Shown here piece after piece: positions 23,532 to 35,600 of a stretch of 64,000 nucleotides of DNA. The DNA is from Microthyrium microscopicum (lineage: Eukaryota > Ascomycota > Dothideomycetes > Microthyriales > Microthyriaceae), in assembly GCA_010405405.1 (NCBI GenBank), contig MU004230.1, positions 3,183,744 to 3,247,743 on the forward strand, written 5' to 3'. The translations under genes were made by a program, and so were the position numbers. The notes below the pieces were generated by a model that ran no database searches, was not told where the DNA came from, and worked only from the letters and a program-made list of their open reading frames with translations. The number at the start of each line of letters is the position of its first letter. The first letter of the stretch is position 1.

Positions 23532-24273
23532 CAATTTTCAGAAGAGCGGATCTAAAACATAGCACTTATTACATTTGGCCCTCACCAGGCAAAACCAGCA
23601 AATCCATGGAAGAGACCAATTCTGACCTCTGGATGGCGAGGACTTAGAAAGTGGTAGGATGGGAAACCAAGGATTTTCACAAGCATGGGTAAAGCGAATG
23701 GAGGCGTTCTTTGATGGGTCATCAATGTATATAAAGAATCCATCGTTTCGAACACCATTCTACTTACTATGGTAGATTCAAACACCTTTGAAAAAGCGAC
23801 AGTAAAGTTATGCGTGGCGTCCGACTATTCGTTGTGTCGACAAAATGCAAGTCCGGACATCCTGGGGAACGAACATGCTGTCTTCAGATACAAAGTGCTT
23901 TGGACCTTGCTCTTCATGGATGAAATGTGTGAGCCTGTGAGCCGTTTCGACGACTGTTCCCGTCGATGACAATGGCTGCCATAATACTTCCCAAAGAGCC
24001 ACAGCTTTGATTCCCATCAGCGTCGTAAAATTTGTATCAGATCTTTGAATACCATGGAATTAAAGCAGTCGCTCTTTAAGAAGGATTATGGCAGCCATCG
24101 TAATCGATGGGGACTCCACCAAGACGGCTCACTCGTTTTGTCCCTGAGAGCTTGTTGTGATTACTTTGATCTGTTGTATTTTCTATACATACTGGAAAGT
24201 GTTACCAAGTTCGTCCGTTACTATTGAAGTTGATCTACATTATACCTACCTAGGTAGGTAGGTAGGTAGTGAT
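23532..24273. other. Convergent intergenic region with a short TAGG microsatellite
   Basis: Between RTA1-like (plus) and BTB (minus) 3' ends. A (TAGG)n run with an inverted start occupies about 24244-24269. The ORFs here (for example 23769-23969) have no motifs. Confidence 0.55.
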
Positions 24274-25171
24274 TTAGAACCAGATTTGAGCACCACTAAA
24301 CCACTCAGATTCGAGAGGTGGCGGCCTATGGTTGAGCAGTAAAGACTGCAAATGCCCATTGTTTCTATCCCCGGCATGTGCCATCATATCAGTCCAGAAT
24401 TGTGGAAATTCTTGAAATAGACCATGGCAGTGATCTATGACTGAGGATCTTTGTTTTTCAAGCACGGTGACAACAATGTCTCGCAATCGTTTGTCGCTTT
24501 CTGGTATATCATCATAGATGATCTCTATCACATGGCCAATTCCCTCGTCTTGTGGGTTCATCCTGAAGGCACCGTGAAACTTCTCTGCTGCTCTCAGCTT
24601 CAGCGATTCTACCTCCGCGGTGTCCGCCACAGCAAACATCCAGGCGTGAAGGATAACTTCATTTGTCAGAAGCTGGACACCTGCATCGTCTGTTTCAAAT
24701 TCAAGCTCGTTTACTTGTCTTAAAGCTATCGTAAATGTTAGCAAAAATCTGTCATCCACCGGGGCACTGTGAACTTACTGTCCATGGATGGCACATTATA
24801 ATCAAGGGAATAGAAGTAGTGAATGAGGAGCTTGGTCAGGGCAACATGAATTGGCTTGACATCTTCACCTTCACCGTACCCAAGACGAATTGCCCACAAA
24901 TGACTGGACGACCTAGCAAAAAAGCCTGACTGAGGGCATAGAATTGCTCGATGAACCTTGAATAGTTCCTTGCCGCATTTGATTTCAAAGTCGTGATATT
25001 TTGCAGTTCTGTACAGTCTTAAAGTTTATTAGCTTTAAAAAGAGTTTCTTGTAGCTCTGGAACATACTCTAGATTGTTTTCTATGTGGATTTTGAGGGAT
25101 GGACATGGTACATCTATGCCGCCCAATCCACGAGGCGTATTAAAGTAAGAGTGGTGCCCGTTTTGGGCCAT
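24274..25171 (-). CDS. BTB/POZ-domain protein
   Basis: Exons 25171-25068, 25008-24779 and 24725-24274 give 261 residues. Intron 1 is textbook: GTATGT donor, GCTAATAAAC branch region and TACAG acceptor. It joins NNLE to TAKYHDFEIKCGKELFKVHRAILCPQSGFF, the start of a BTB fold (D-x-x-I-x-C-G, F-x-V-H-R-A-x-L-C, S-x-F-F). The next stretch departs from the family: instead of an acidic E-x-x-x-x-x-I-x-L-x-E-D segment it reads RSSSHLWAIRLGYGEG before rejoining at LLIHYFYSLDYNV. The C-terminal part has VAD-x-AEVESLKLRAAEKF, usual for fungal BTB proteins. Role unknown; such proteins often act as CUL3 adaptors. ATG 25171 is preferred because a possible upstream exon does not join in frame. Confidence 0.75.
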
Positions 25172-25698
25172 CCTGTGGGAGCACTTTGTCTGGAGGGCTG
25201 CTTGCTTGGACGAAATCACATTTTACCTGGTAGCGGCGACATGATATCTAGCTCTCCACTCAGCAAAATGTTCGTTTGAACGGAACGCTGCTGAGAAGTA
25301 CTACAGGTTTAATCTCAATAGTTAACTTGTTGGGTGAACACTAGTTCGGAACCAATGACTGACCGACTGTCTAGTCGAACATGACGAGAACCTTTAGAAA
25401 TTAGCGGCGAGAGTTTTAGGTTTATGTAAATTAGTTTGTGAATGGAATACCGGCTCACTTGACATGTCGCTCTCCTGCCCGTCCCATAAAACACTGCAAG
25501 GCTGAGCTGCTTGGTGATTGGCTACTGATCGAGCCAATCAAACCTAGGACTAAAAGATAGCTCTCGATGTCCAAAAAATTACTTTGATCGATAAGATTTT
25601 CGTAAATCTTGGCAACCTCAACTCCAAAAACTTTCAGTCCACCATCACAATCGCAAGCCCGCACCACGAATGTGAAAGAAGAGAAGGAGAACATCATC
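25172..25698. other. Divergent promoter region of the BTB gene and UTP15
   Basis: 527 bp between two divergent start codons. The UTP15 frame is open upstream to 25609 but has no ATG before 25699. No other feature seen. Confidence 0.6.
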
Positions 25699-27354
25699 AT
25701 GGCTGCTCAGGTTGTCAGACTGGCTCCAGTGCGAAAGCCAGCTGCCCCAGAACCTCTCACAGCAGATCAGAGATACTGGAAAGCCTTTTCATCACAGCAA
25801 CTCCTCCCAGCTCCCAATTCTTCACCCATAACACATGTCTCGACAAATTCGACTCCTATATTGGCATCGCAATTCCAGTCCTCCTCTCTAGCCGCACCTA
25901 CTTCATACATAGCTGTCACGACCGGCCCAAGACTACAACTTATATCCCCACAAACCCTCAAACCATTACGGACCATCGCACGAACCTCAAGTCCATTTCA
26001 TAGCGCAACTGTACGAAGAGATGGTCGCATAATATTAGCTGGTAGTGAATCAGGAACCATACAAGCATTCGATACCACATCTCGCGCCATTCTCAAGACA
26101 TGGAACGAACACAAACAAGCCGTCTGGGTCACTCAATGGCATCCTCGAGATCTTACTTCCTGCATGAGCGCAAGTGACGATGCCACAGTACGGTTATGGG
26201 ATCTCCCGTCCGAGACGAGCACATGGACTGGCTTCGGCCACACAGATTATGTACGCACCGGCGCATTTATAGGCGGCACAAACCTCGTAGCCACTGGCAG
26301 CTACGATCAAAGCATCAGACTATGGGACGCCAGAATAGGATCCTCCGAATCCTCCTCCCGCGCTGTTATGCACTTTGCCCTCTCCTCACCCGTCGAAGCC
26401 GTCCTCCCCCTCCCCGGCGGCACCACCCTCGTCGGCGCAGCAGGCCCCAGTCTCGCCGTTCTCGATCTCGTCGCTGCTCGCCCGCTCCACCTTCTACAAA
26501 ACCACCAGAAGACCATCACCTCCCTCACCCTCGCGAGTCAAGGCTCCCGTGTGCTAACGGGCGGTCTAGATGGCCACGTCAAAGTCTTCGACACCGCCTC
26601 CTGGACCGTCGTCGCCGGCTTCAAATACCCCTCCCCAGTCCTCAGCCTATGCATGACCGGCGCCGGCGAAGCCAAAGACGACCGCCATCTCTGCGTCGGC
26701 CTCCAATCCGGCCTCCTCTCCATCCGCTCACGTCTATCACCCACCGCCAAAGCCGCCGCTGCTGCCCGCGAAGCAGCACTTTCCGCGCTCGCAGGTGGCG
26801 ACTCGGAAACATTCGATAAGATCACCAAAAAAGCCAACAAGAAGAAGAGAAAGCTCAAGGAAGGCGCCGGCTGGGAAATGCGCATACGCGGCAAAACCTA
26901 CAAGGGTGAAGGTGCAGATATAATTATTGCGCCAGGCCATCGCGCTAAACACACGAAGCTGGCTGCATGGGAACATTCCATGCGCCAGGGCACGTACGCC
27001 AGAGCGCTAGATGAAGTGTTAGCCACCAGAGATACCTCCGCCATTCTGACCGTCCTACAAGCACTCACGCATCGCAGTGCAATACGGACATCACTACAAG
27101 GACGAAATACCGTGACATTAACGCCGCTAATGCGATTCCTGCTCAAAAATCTCGATCAGCCAATGCATGTGCAACTACTCACAGATGTAGCAGGCCAGGT
27201 CCTAGATATCTACGGCGAACATCTAGGCAAGAACGAGGAGTTTGACCAGATGGTAGAGTCGCTGCATAATGTGGTGCGAAGAGGCTGTGAAGTAGCGCAA
27301 ATGTGCTATTCGTCTGTAGGTATGATGGAATTGTTGCAAGCAGGAGCAGGCTAG
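25699..27354 (+). CDS. UTP15: U3 snoRNP-associated WD40 protein UTP15
   Basis: A single exon of 551 residues starting at ATG 25699 (context CATCATGG). UTP15 belongs to the t-UTP/UTP-A subcomplex of the small-subunit processome, needed for pre-18S rRNA processing and linked to rDNA transcription in the nucleolus. The N-terminal half has WD repeats: HKQAVWVTQWHP, SASDDATVRLWDL, GHTDYVRTGAF, GSYDQSIRLWDAR and VLTGGLDGHVKVFD. A KKANKKKRK basic stretch follows at about residue 378. The C-terminal UTP15_C domain is recognisable at YARALDEVL...LTHRSAIRTSL...LTPLMRFLLKNL...LLTDVAGQVLDIYGEHLG. Length fits the family (about 510-550). Confidence 0.93.
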   Translation: MAAQVVRLAPVRKPAAPEPLTADQRYWKAFSSQQLLPAPNSSPITHVSTNSTPILASQFQSSSLAAPTSYIAVTTGPRLQLISPQTLKPLRTIARTSSPFHSATVRRDGRIILAGSESGTIQAFDTTSRAILKTWNEHKQAVWVTQWHPRDLTSCMSASDDATVRLWDLPSETSTWTGFGHTDYVRTGAFIGGTNLVATGSYDQSIRLWDARIGSSESSSRAVMHFALSSPVEAVLPLPGGTTLVGAAGPSLAVLDLVAARPLHLLQNHQKTITSLTLASQGSRVLTGGLDGHVKVFDTASWTVVAGFKYPSPVLSLCMTGAGEAKDDRHLCVGLQSGLLSIRSRLSPTAKAAAAAREAALSALAGGDSETFDKITKKANKKKRKLKEGAGWEMRIRGKTYKGEGADIIIAPGHRAKHTKLAAWEHSMRQGTYARALDEVLATRDTSAILTVLQALTHRSAIRTSLQGRNTVTLTPLMRFLLKNLDQPMHVQLLTDVAGQVLDIYGEHLGKNEEFDQMVESLHNVVRRGCEVAQMCYSSVGMMELLQAGAG

Positions 27355-27626
27355 ACAATGGATATGCACAGATAATGAATGAAATGTTATGAAAATATGA
27401 AAGAGTACCATTCGACAAAGTAGTTGTATAAGCTATTACTACTTCAGTTTCTTGCTGATTGATGGGCATGTTGCTGATAACGGGTATACCTTCGTGCCAT
27501 GCAAGTAATAAACCCGAAAATTCACTCCCATCCTTTGCCATGCTAGATTTATCTGCCTCGTACGCCTATCTTAGATCGAAAACTTGGTTTGCCCTTGATA
27601 TACTGTTGTGATTACAAGCAGCTTTT

Positions 27627-30600
27627 CTACTCTCCAACCTGGTTCTCCCCAGCCTTATTCTCTGCTGGCTCGCCATCCTCTTTACCCTTCAAAAACATAG
27701 CGCGAAACTCCGCATTGCTCTTCGCACCACCATTTCCATCACCATTCTGCTCACCCGCCGTCTTGCGAAATCCCAGGCCCGTTTTCTTGCCTAGCCCACC
27801 GCGCTTTGGCGCTGGTCTAGCAACGCGTGGACCGGGAGCAAAACTAGTAGTTTTCGCAGTCCCAGAACTAGACGTATTTGCAGGTCCATTTTCGGTAGTT
27901 CTATCTCGCTCGCCTAAGCGGCTACGTTTCCAAGTCGGATTACTCTTCATTAGCTCTGGCACCGAGCCTGTGCGAATTCGCACGCCATCGAGCTCTGTAT
28001 TTTCTAGTCCAAGCTCTGCCTCGCCGACACTTTTGATCTCAGTGAACTCGACGATTGCGCCGCCATGGTCTGGACGCAGCGAGAATTTTTTGATGGTACC
28101 GTAGCCGCCTAGGAGGGCTTGTAGGCGTGCTGCGTTGACGGTGTCGGGGACGTTAAGAATTGCGAGAGAGCGGGCTTTGTAGTTGCTCGCGTCGTCCTCG
28201 CCGTCGAGTTGCATGGCATCGCCGTTTGTTGAGGGGTCGGGGGAGGCGGAGTGGGTGGAGCCGCGGAGGACGGTGGTGAGGGTGCGTTTGGCGCGAGGGA
28301 CTGCGACTTCGACACGGAGAGTGCGTGATTGGAAGGGCGTGTTGTGAAAGGTTTCGACGGACTTTTCAGCTTCGGCTTTGGTGGAGTAGGTTATGAAGGC
28401 TGTGCCTTTGGACTGGCCGGTCATGTTGCGGGGAATGCGGACTTTCTCGACTGTGCCGGTGTCTGAGAAGAGGGCTTTGACGTCTTCTTCGCTTGCTTTC
28501 CAGTTGAGATTGTGGACGACGACTTCGCGGCCCTCTTCTATAGCGCCGTGACGATTTTCTTTACGTGTGGGATCAGAAACCTTGACCGAGAGGTGGTATT
28601 GATCGTCAAGAACTTGGCCATCTATCTCTGTTGCTTTCTGAGCTTGATCTGGATCAACGAATTGAACATAGCAGAAGCGTCGTCGTGTGTTGCCCTGAAG
28701 GGATGGGAATCTGACATCGACTACTTCGCCAAAATCTTTGAAAAGACCACGGATGAACTTGTCGTCAGCAGTTGGAGGATAGTTGGTGACATATAGAGTA
28801 GTTCCTACTGCAAATTCAATTTCGAGTTGGTTGTCTCCCATAGGCTTTGCAACTTTGGTTTGAGCAAAGCGAGCATCCTCGACAGTCTCAAACTCGACGG
28901 TAGCAGTTTGAGAACCTTTCTCAGGCTTCAACTTGATGCTATTGACCGTGCCGCAATCGCGAAAGAATTTTCGTACGTCTAGGTCTGTTGCATCCTTAGG
29001 TATATTTTTGACAATGATGACAGTATGTTCTCGATCTCTCTTGAGCGGTTCGGCAGCAGCTTCAGGTTCCGCCATAGCAACATCGTTGTTAGGCTCAGCT
29101 TTGGCTTTCTGTTTCTTGGAACTTTGCCCATCAGGATGATCTTCTTCCGCACTTCTTTTTCTCGAGGCTCCATCTTGAACTTCGGCAGCGTGTTCTTGAG
29201 CAGCATTTTGCTCTGCCTGTTGCTTATAATACGCTTCCCATTGCGCCGCAGTTTCCTTTTCCCGACGTTCAGCCACTCGTTTCTTCGCCTTACGAACATC
29301 AATCGTGGCCCGACGGTAGTCTTCGACTGACTCATGCTGTTCACAGTGATTGAGATACATCTCAATGAGCAGTTCTGGCGAGTCCATGGTTTCGACGCGC
29401 TTTAATCCCTGTCGAAGAATATTCGTTGGCTCTTTTGGCGATTGAGTAGGATCCGATCGTCCCCAAACAATCATAGCAAAAATGTAGTACCGGTACCAGA
29501 AATCATAACTGTCCGCTTGTTGCTTGGACACCTCTTTCCACACAGCGCGGCAGCCTGCAACATCGTTGCGTTGGAAGAGAACGCGAAGATGGATTCGTTC
29601 AAGTCGGTATGATGGATCGCCACGGAAATCCTTGCCCATAACCTTTTCGCCTGCCTTGCGATAGTTTTCCAAGGCAGATCGAATGCCAACTTCAGCGACA
29701 TCGTGTTCATCCTCACCACCAGATGCAGTAGCTCGTCGTCTTAGATATCCACACCAGGCAATGTAGACCGTGAGTAAATCTTCGAGTCCGGACTGATCGA
29801 CTTTCAGGGATGAAGTAGCTAAATGCTTAATCGCTTCGATATCCTGGAAGCTGCTATTATCAACCTCCATGGCTAGTAGTCGCTGTGCCCACAGCTCCCC
29901 GGAGAAAGGACATCGCCGATTTGCACGCTGAAGAACTCCATGAAGAGGTTGGTTGTGGCCAGGCTTACTCTGCTCAATCAAAAATCCGACGTAGCCAATC
30001 CATAGCGCTGCATCCGTATGAAATCGCGTGGTGGCTCTGGCATACAGCGCAGAAATTGTTTCCAAGCTGAAAGGTCCACTCATTCGCAATTCCCAAGCCA
30101 GGTAATCTGTATAAGCATCGTACTCTGCTGGTTTGTCCTCTTTCTCGATAGCTTGCTGAATTTTGAACTCAAATGGCTCACGCAAGGAGTACGATTTCTT
30201 GACTTGTTGGCTTCGCTGCGAAACCTGAATCATCAACTCCTCATACTGATCGTTCGCAAAGGCTGTGACAAAGCTTGAATAGCTTCCGAAGGTCTGGTCC
30301 CATGTCATATGGGCATCCTTGATAAGTCGACTTGTGAACAAATCGTGGACAGCCTGTATTTCTTCGGGAGCGGATTGTTTTGACAGAGCCGACACTCGAA
30401 TTTCCATGTATCGATCCCAGACCTGGTTCCCGTCATTGATATGATTGTGGGTATTTTCAATTCCGTGTTCCCACACTTTGAGCATTTCTGCCCAAGTAAA
30501 CAATTGCTGTCCAGCCATTTTATCATCAGCTGGCCATCCCGGACTATCTCCATCATCGGGACGATTTGAACATGTGTACAAGTAGTACATAAAGTCGCCA

Positions 30601-31433
30601 TATTGCCTCCATAATTGCGCGCTACTGGGTTCTTCCCGTACTGCTCGAGAATGGAGCTCCATGAGATTGATGCGATCTTCCAGGCTCTTAGCCAGCAAAT
30701 TTTCATCAGTTAACCAATCAATCCAAAGGTCCTCGCCCACGGGTATAACTTCGTCCATGAATTCTCTCGCATGGCGCAAATCGCGTAATAGCTCGTATGT
30801 TCGCGCTTCATTTCCAGATTCGATGTGGCGCGATAATCCTATATGTAAGAGCTTCACGAAATCCTTCTCGACATCCCACTTGAGCCGGTCCTCGTTGAGT
30901 TGCTTTGCTTGTTCGGCCAGCGTATGTGACTCTTGGACTGTGAGGGAACTGGCGCCATATGTATGGAGTGCTGGAGGGGGTAGCCCTTTGGGCGCATCAG
31001 GAATCATGGCTTCAATAGGCGATCGATGCGCTGAATGCGAGTGTGATATACTGGAGGCAGAGGAGTTTTGTTCGTGTAGACGATTGATGGATTGTGGGCG
31101 TTGGCGCGATGCGACTTCAGCGAGCGCGTCCATTCCAGAGGTTGTAGCGGTGGAAGTAGTCAGGACTGACGAGGAGGAAGAGTGTGCGGAAGCAGCGGCA
31201 GCAGCGTTGGCGCTCGCAGCATTGTATGCGGCAATGGAAGGAAGGGATGGCCGTGTATCCTTTCGATGGGGAGAAGTAGTAGTTGGCGAGGTGTAGTTGA
31301 GTTGTTGACTCAGATTAGACGACTTGCGGGGATGGACCTGAGGTCGCACAGGATGACCGTGGGGATTGGAAGGCGAGCGAGGTGTCGCTTCCCGTGAGTC
31401 CGGATCTGGAGACAGGAGCGAGTTGATATCCAT
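27627..31433 (-). CDS. PRP24: U4/U6 snRNP recycling factor PRP24 (SART3-type)
   Basis: An intronless ORF of 1268 residues from ATG 31433. PRP24/SART3 anneals U4 and U6 snRNA during spliceosome recycling in the nucleus. The N-terminal 180 residues are low in complexity. HAT (half-TPR) repeats span about 190-700 (for example LWIDWLTDE, AALWIGYVGFLIEQ, FWYRYYIFAMIVWG). A charged linker precedes four RRMs, starting near residues 801 (VIIVKNIP), 878 (TLYVTNYP), 969 (VVVHNLNW) and 1091 (SLAILNVP). Near residue 1243 is the LSm-interaction motif FRAMFLKG, which binds the U6 LSm2-8 ring. The HAT plus RRM layout is that of metazoan SART3 and filamentous fungi; yeast Prp24 has lost most HAT repeats. It converges with UTP15, 272 bp away. 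Confidence 0.95.
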   Translation of the reverse strand: MDINSLLSPDPDSREATPRSPSNPHGHPVRPQVHPRKSSNLSQQLNYTSPTTTSPHRKDTRPSLPSIAAYNAASANAAAAASAHSSSSSVLTTSTATTSGMDALAEVASRQRPQSINRLHEQNSSASSISHSHSAHRSPIEAMIPDAPKGLPPPALHTYGASSLTVQESHTLAEQAKQLNEDRLKWDVEKDFVKLLHIGLSRHIESGNEARTYELLRDLRHAREFMDEVIPVGEDLWIDWLTDENLLAKSLEDRINLMELHSRAVREEPSSAQLWRQYGDFMYYLYTCSNRPDDGDSPGWPADDKMAGQQLFTWAEMLKVWEHGIENTHNHINDGNQVWDRYMEIRVSALSKQSAPEEIQAVHDLFTSRLIKDAHMTWDQTFGSYSSFVTAFANDQYEELMIQVSQRSQQVKKSYSLREPFEFKIQQAIEKEDKPAEYDAYTDYLAWELRMSGPFSLETISALYARATTRFHTDAALWIGYVGFLIEQSKPGHNQPLHGVLQRANRRCPFSGELWAQRLLAMEVDNSSFQDIEAIKHLATSSLKVDQSGLEDLLTVYIAWCGYLRRRATASGGEDEHDVAEVGIRSALENYRKAGEKVMGKDFRGDPSYRLERIHLRVLFQRNDVAGCRAVWKEVSKQQADSYDFWYRYYIFAMIVWGRSDPTQSPKEPTNILRQGLKRVETMDSPELLIEMYLNHCEQHESVEDYRRATIDVRKAKKRVAERREKETAAQWEAYYKQQAEQNAAQEHAAEVQDGASRKRSAEEDHPDGQSSKKQKAKAEPNNDVAMAEPEAAAEPLKRDREHTVIIVKNIPKDATDLDVRKFFRDCGTVNSIKLKPEKGSQTATVEFETVEDARFAQTKVAKPMGDNQLEIEFAVGTTLYVTNYPPTADDKFIRGLFKDFGEVVDVRFPSLQGNTRRRFCYVQFVDPDQAQKATEIDGQVLDDQYHLSVKVSDPTRKENRHGAIEEGREVVVHNLNWKASEEDVKALFSDTGTVEKVRIPRNMTGQSKGTAFITYSTKAEAEKSVETFHNTPFQSRTLRVEVAVPRAKRTLTTVLRGSTHSASPDPSTNGDAMQLDGEDDASNYKARSLAILNVPDTVNAARLQALLGGYGTIKKFSLRPDHGGAIVEFTEIKSVGEAELGLENTELDGVRIRTGSVPELMKSNPTWKRSRLGERDRTTENGPANTSSSGTAKTTSFAPGPRVARPAPKRGGLGKKTGLGFRKTAGEQNGDGNGGAKSNAEFRAMFLKGKEDGEPAENKAGENQVGE

Positions 31434-32657
31434 GATGGGGAAGAAGGAACGACCCAGTCGTCATGGCCGTGCCTGCCGCTGCTGTATGTGTTCAAGTGTT
31501 GTGGAGGAAGGTGCTGTCGATGTCGCAAACTCGCAATTCTTTTTCCAAAGGGCAGGCGCAATTGACTCTGTACTTTACAACAACCTCTCGTCAACTGCCA
31601 GTATCAAGATGAATTGGACCTTTTGAAAACTCTTTCAAGATTATCAAGTATTGCGATGCGATGCGCGGATGAATCCTGGTTTCGACTGCCTAAAAGCAGT
31701 TGTAGAGTGAAAAGTGACAAGAGGAGTCAATGAACTTTGAAGAATGAAAAAGGGGACCAGGTCAAAGATCTGCAGTCTTATTACCATACAAAGCACAAGA
31801 ATCAGGATCACAGGTTAGGCCAAGGGAATTCGAAAACCGAAAAGATTCCCAAAGCTGAGAACACCAAAGAAGAAAAAAGAGCTGGGAACAAGCTGATGCA
31901 GATGGCAGAGAATGATTTGGTTGCCTTTGCAGGCTTTGTGATACTCGAGTCCACCAGAAAAAGGCTGCTAGAGGGTCGAAATGGGCCTGGGCTCTTGAAC
32001 AGTTGGACCCTGTCTGATTTTTACTGGCAGAAGGGTTGATTGATCTGGGTGGGTTGAGCTCACCACTCCTCTGTTTTCTTCCAGACAGCTTTTTGGCACC
32101 ACGAATCGGAGATTCGCCTGGATAGCCCCATATCTTATTCCGATCTATCCGTCTCTACTTTTCTGGCTCGCATTGGGCAAGGCACACAATCTATCACGTG
32201 GACTGCCTTGACTGCTTGGCAGAAACGGTAGGCCTCGCCTAGTCTGTTGAATTGTCCAGATTGTTTAGCTTTCCAGGTCTTGTGTATCTATGATTCTATC
32301 ATGGCATTCTTCATATTTACCATATCGGGAACCGGCCCACTTCATAAGTTCATGATGCCCTCAGCACATCTGATGCAGGTCGATATCTCGAACTAGCGCC
32401 AATCTTCACGATACCAATCGGTGTGTTGCTCCCTGTGCCGCTGTTGGCAATTGAACAATCGATTTAGATCTAGCGCAGCAGTAGTACTTTTTGAGCCTAC
32501 GTCATCATGCAGCCGTCTCGAACACTAGTCGTGGTAGTCCAGCCCAAAGGCGTTGGCGGACTTCTCCCTTTTTCAGCCATATGTCTATTTTAAGTTGTGA
32601 GCAATTCATAACCTTCTTAATTATATTGTGATCCAAACATTCCCTGGCCTGGCTTGA
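31434..32657. other. PRP24 upstream region, no supported gene
   Basis: 1.2 kb between PRP24 and the pogo-like element. The plus ORF 31737-32039 begins at TTG, is Lys/Glu-rich and has no motif. Promoter and leader of PRP24 are expected here. Confidence 0.55.
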
Positions 32658-32694
32658 ATACCGTGGTCGGCGGTTCTCATGCAACGGCACGGAC
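32658..32694 (+). repeat. Left terminal inverted repeat of the pogo-like element
   Basis: The sequence ATACCGTGGTCGGCGGTTCT continues through CATGCAACGGCACGGAC. Its reverse complement occurs at 35799-35835 with one difference (C versus T in a CpG). The neighbouring sequence outside and inside does not match. Confidence 0.85.
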
Positions 32695-35600
32695 ACAAAA
32701 GTAGCCAACCAGCGAGATGGATTCGATGAGTAAACAGGGCCCCTATAAGCTAAAATTTGGTGGTAGAACCCGCTAAGTGTCATAGCCTAGATTTAGGCTA
32801 TTATATTATAAGATTTTAGCTTATCTACGAAGCTATATTTTAGCAGATCTAGACTAGAAAAAGGTGTCTTATTTAGTATTTTAGTAGACTCCTAACGTTA
32901 GGAATCTTAGGAGATATTAGATTTAATATTAGATTGTTAGTATAATAGTAATTTACCTATTATAATATAATTTAGTATTAATTAATTAATATTATTTAAT
33001 ATAGCTCTAAAATACTTATAGATTCTACGCCTTTTAAGGCTTACTAATTTAAAAACTCTTAAGAGAATTACTAATCTTCTTACTAGAGCAAAATTGTATA
33101 TAAAGAAAAGACGAGATATTACTACTTAAGTATATTAATAGGAAGAATTAAAGTAGTAGTTATTTAACGCTTTATTAGTTTAAATATGCCTAAAGTGCTA
33201 TATGTAGATTCTCTAGAAGAAAGTTATAGTCTATAGGTTTAAATCTAGTAAGCGTCTTATATAATTATTACCTAGTTTATAATAGTAATATAATTAAGAA
33301 TTAGATTAGTAGAGTTACTATAGCATAGTACTTAAAGCTACTAACTAGTTTAAAATATTTATTATTATAGTAACTTAATAGTAGCGCTAGCTTCCTCTTT
33401 TTTAAATTCTATTCTTAGATAACTATTATATTAAGTATCTAGATACTATTAGGGAATAATATCCTAATATTAAGATAGCGCTCTAGCGTTATTATTAGTA
33501 ATAATGAGATAAGAACAAGATAGTTATAATTAAGATATTACTATAAATAGCTACCCTTTTATAGCTATTTATATATAAAGAGCATATTAAACGTAGAGAA
33601 GTTAAAGCTATACTCCCTAAATTTACTAAAGAATAGCTTTATTAATTCTAGTAAAGATATTAAATATCTTAGCGCGCTACTACCTATATAGCTTAATAGC
33701 TACCTCTTAATTAGATATTAAAATATACTAAATTAGTATCTTTTATAAGGTAAGCTTTATATTAAGTACTAGGGACTAACTATACTATAATTAACGCTAT
33801 ACTAGATATAGATATTCTTTACTTAATTTAATTCGTAAGAGTGTTTAATATAGATAAAATACTAACTATATATTATTAGATAGGAGGATTTATACTAGTA
33901 AATACTAATTTAAACACTATTGTTATTAATATTAGATTAACTAGCAATGAGAAGAGGAGTATAATAGTAATACTAATTATATATAGTAATAGTATATTAA
34001 GGATGCTACTACTAATTATATTTAAGAGAACTACTAATAAGGACTAAGCTTAAATCTTTAAGGCTAAGGGGCATCTTTATTATTCTAATATAGTTATTAG
34101 ATATAATACGATAGTATAGATAAATAAGGAATTAATATTAGAATACTTATAGTATCTCTATAATGTTATTTAGAATAATGTTAGTAGTAGTTATAAAGAA
34201 GAAGAAGTAGTGGATATTAAAGATATTAAAGGGAGAGAGAATCCTATAAGTAAAATTAATTATTGCTTTTATAGGGTTAAATAGCTACTAACTCTATTAT
34301 CTTAGGCTTTAGAGAGGTTACTATAGCTTTATTAAATCTAATCTTAAGTACTATTACTATCTCTTTAATATTTTTAATAAATTTAATATCTACTATTACT
34401 ACTCCTAATATACTATGTATTTTAATACTAGACGTATTTAAACTATATAAAATAGAGGTAGTGAAGTAACTAGCTAAAAAATTAGGTATTATTTTAGTAT
34501 TAATTCTTAGTAGATATACTTTAAAAGTTTAACCTCTTAACGTTAGTATTAATAAGCCTATAAAATAATAGATTAAAGAGCTCTATAATGACCTAAGTCT
34601 AAACTTCTTTAAATAAGAGAAGTATACTAAAGAAGACTTTAAAGAAACTAATTCCTTATTCTAGATAATATCTTAATACTATATCTTTATAACGCATATT
34701 CTTGCTATTATTTAGCATAAACTTTACAATAAGAAGAAATTAATAATTTAGAAGTCCTTTAAATATATGGATCTTAATATTAAACTAAATAGTAGTAAAG
34801 ATAAACTAATTAAAATTAAAGAATTAGATATACCTCTTAATTTATTATAGTAGTAAATATTAGAGCTTATAGAGATTAATATAACTATAGCTAATAAAAA
34901 TACTAACAATCTTATAGATCCTAAAGTTACTAACGTTAATAAAGATAATAAAGAAGCTCTTAATAGTCCTATTAATAACCCTATTATAGATCCTAATGCT
35001 AATATAAAACGTTAACTAGCAGATGTAGTTCCTACTCTATTATTACTATAACTACTTTAATAATAGCTAATTCTATTATTTAAAGAATAGCCTAATACTA
35101 GAGCTCTTTCTTAGACTTAGAGTATTTAATAGTAGTACTCTATACTTATTTTATAGTAATAACGTCCTTTATAGCTATCTTTTGCTCCTTACTATTATTA
35201 GGCTTAACTAGCTTAATAGGCTCTACTATAGTTTTATGCTCTATAGCTAAATTATTTTATAGATTTATAACTTTATACTAATATGCCTCCCTAAAATATA
35301 TTATCCTTTATACTTATAAATAGTTGTCCTACTTATTTTATATATAAAAATAATCTCGCGTTATAAGAATATATATTATTATACTAGAATCTAGTAGTTT
35401 ATTAATTAGATCCCTATCTCTTTAGACTACCTACCTATAATAATAAGAATTAACTACTAGGGTGCTAGTACTAGATAGGGATATTCTTATCTTTATAGAG
35501 GATTTAGGATTAGTTATTAGATAGTGGATTAAGTAATATTCCTATTTAGTAGTAAATTTAGTAGTAGTAGAGTAATTAAATGTGATATCTATTCTAAAAT

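Noticed and set aside
31737-32039. 100-codon plus ORF upstream of PRP24
   Set aside because: TTG start, Lys/Glu-rich, no motif; probably promoter sequence.
32505-32783. 92-codon minus ORF sharing LHENRRPRY with a plus ORF at 35803
   Set aside because: The shared peptide is explained by translating the terminal inverted repeat of the transposon; neither ORF looks like a gene.
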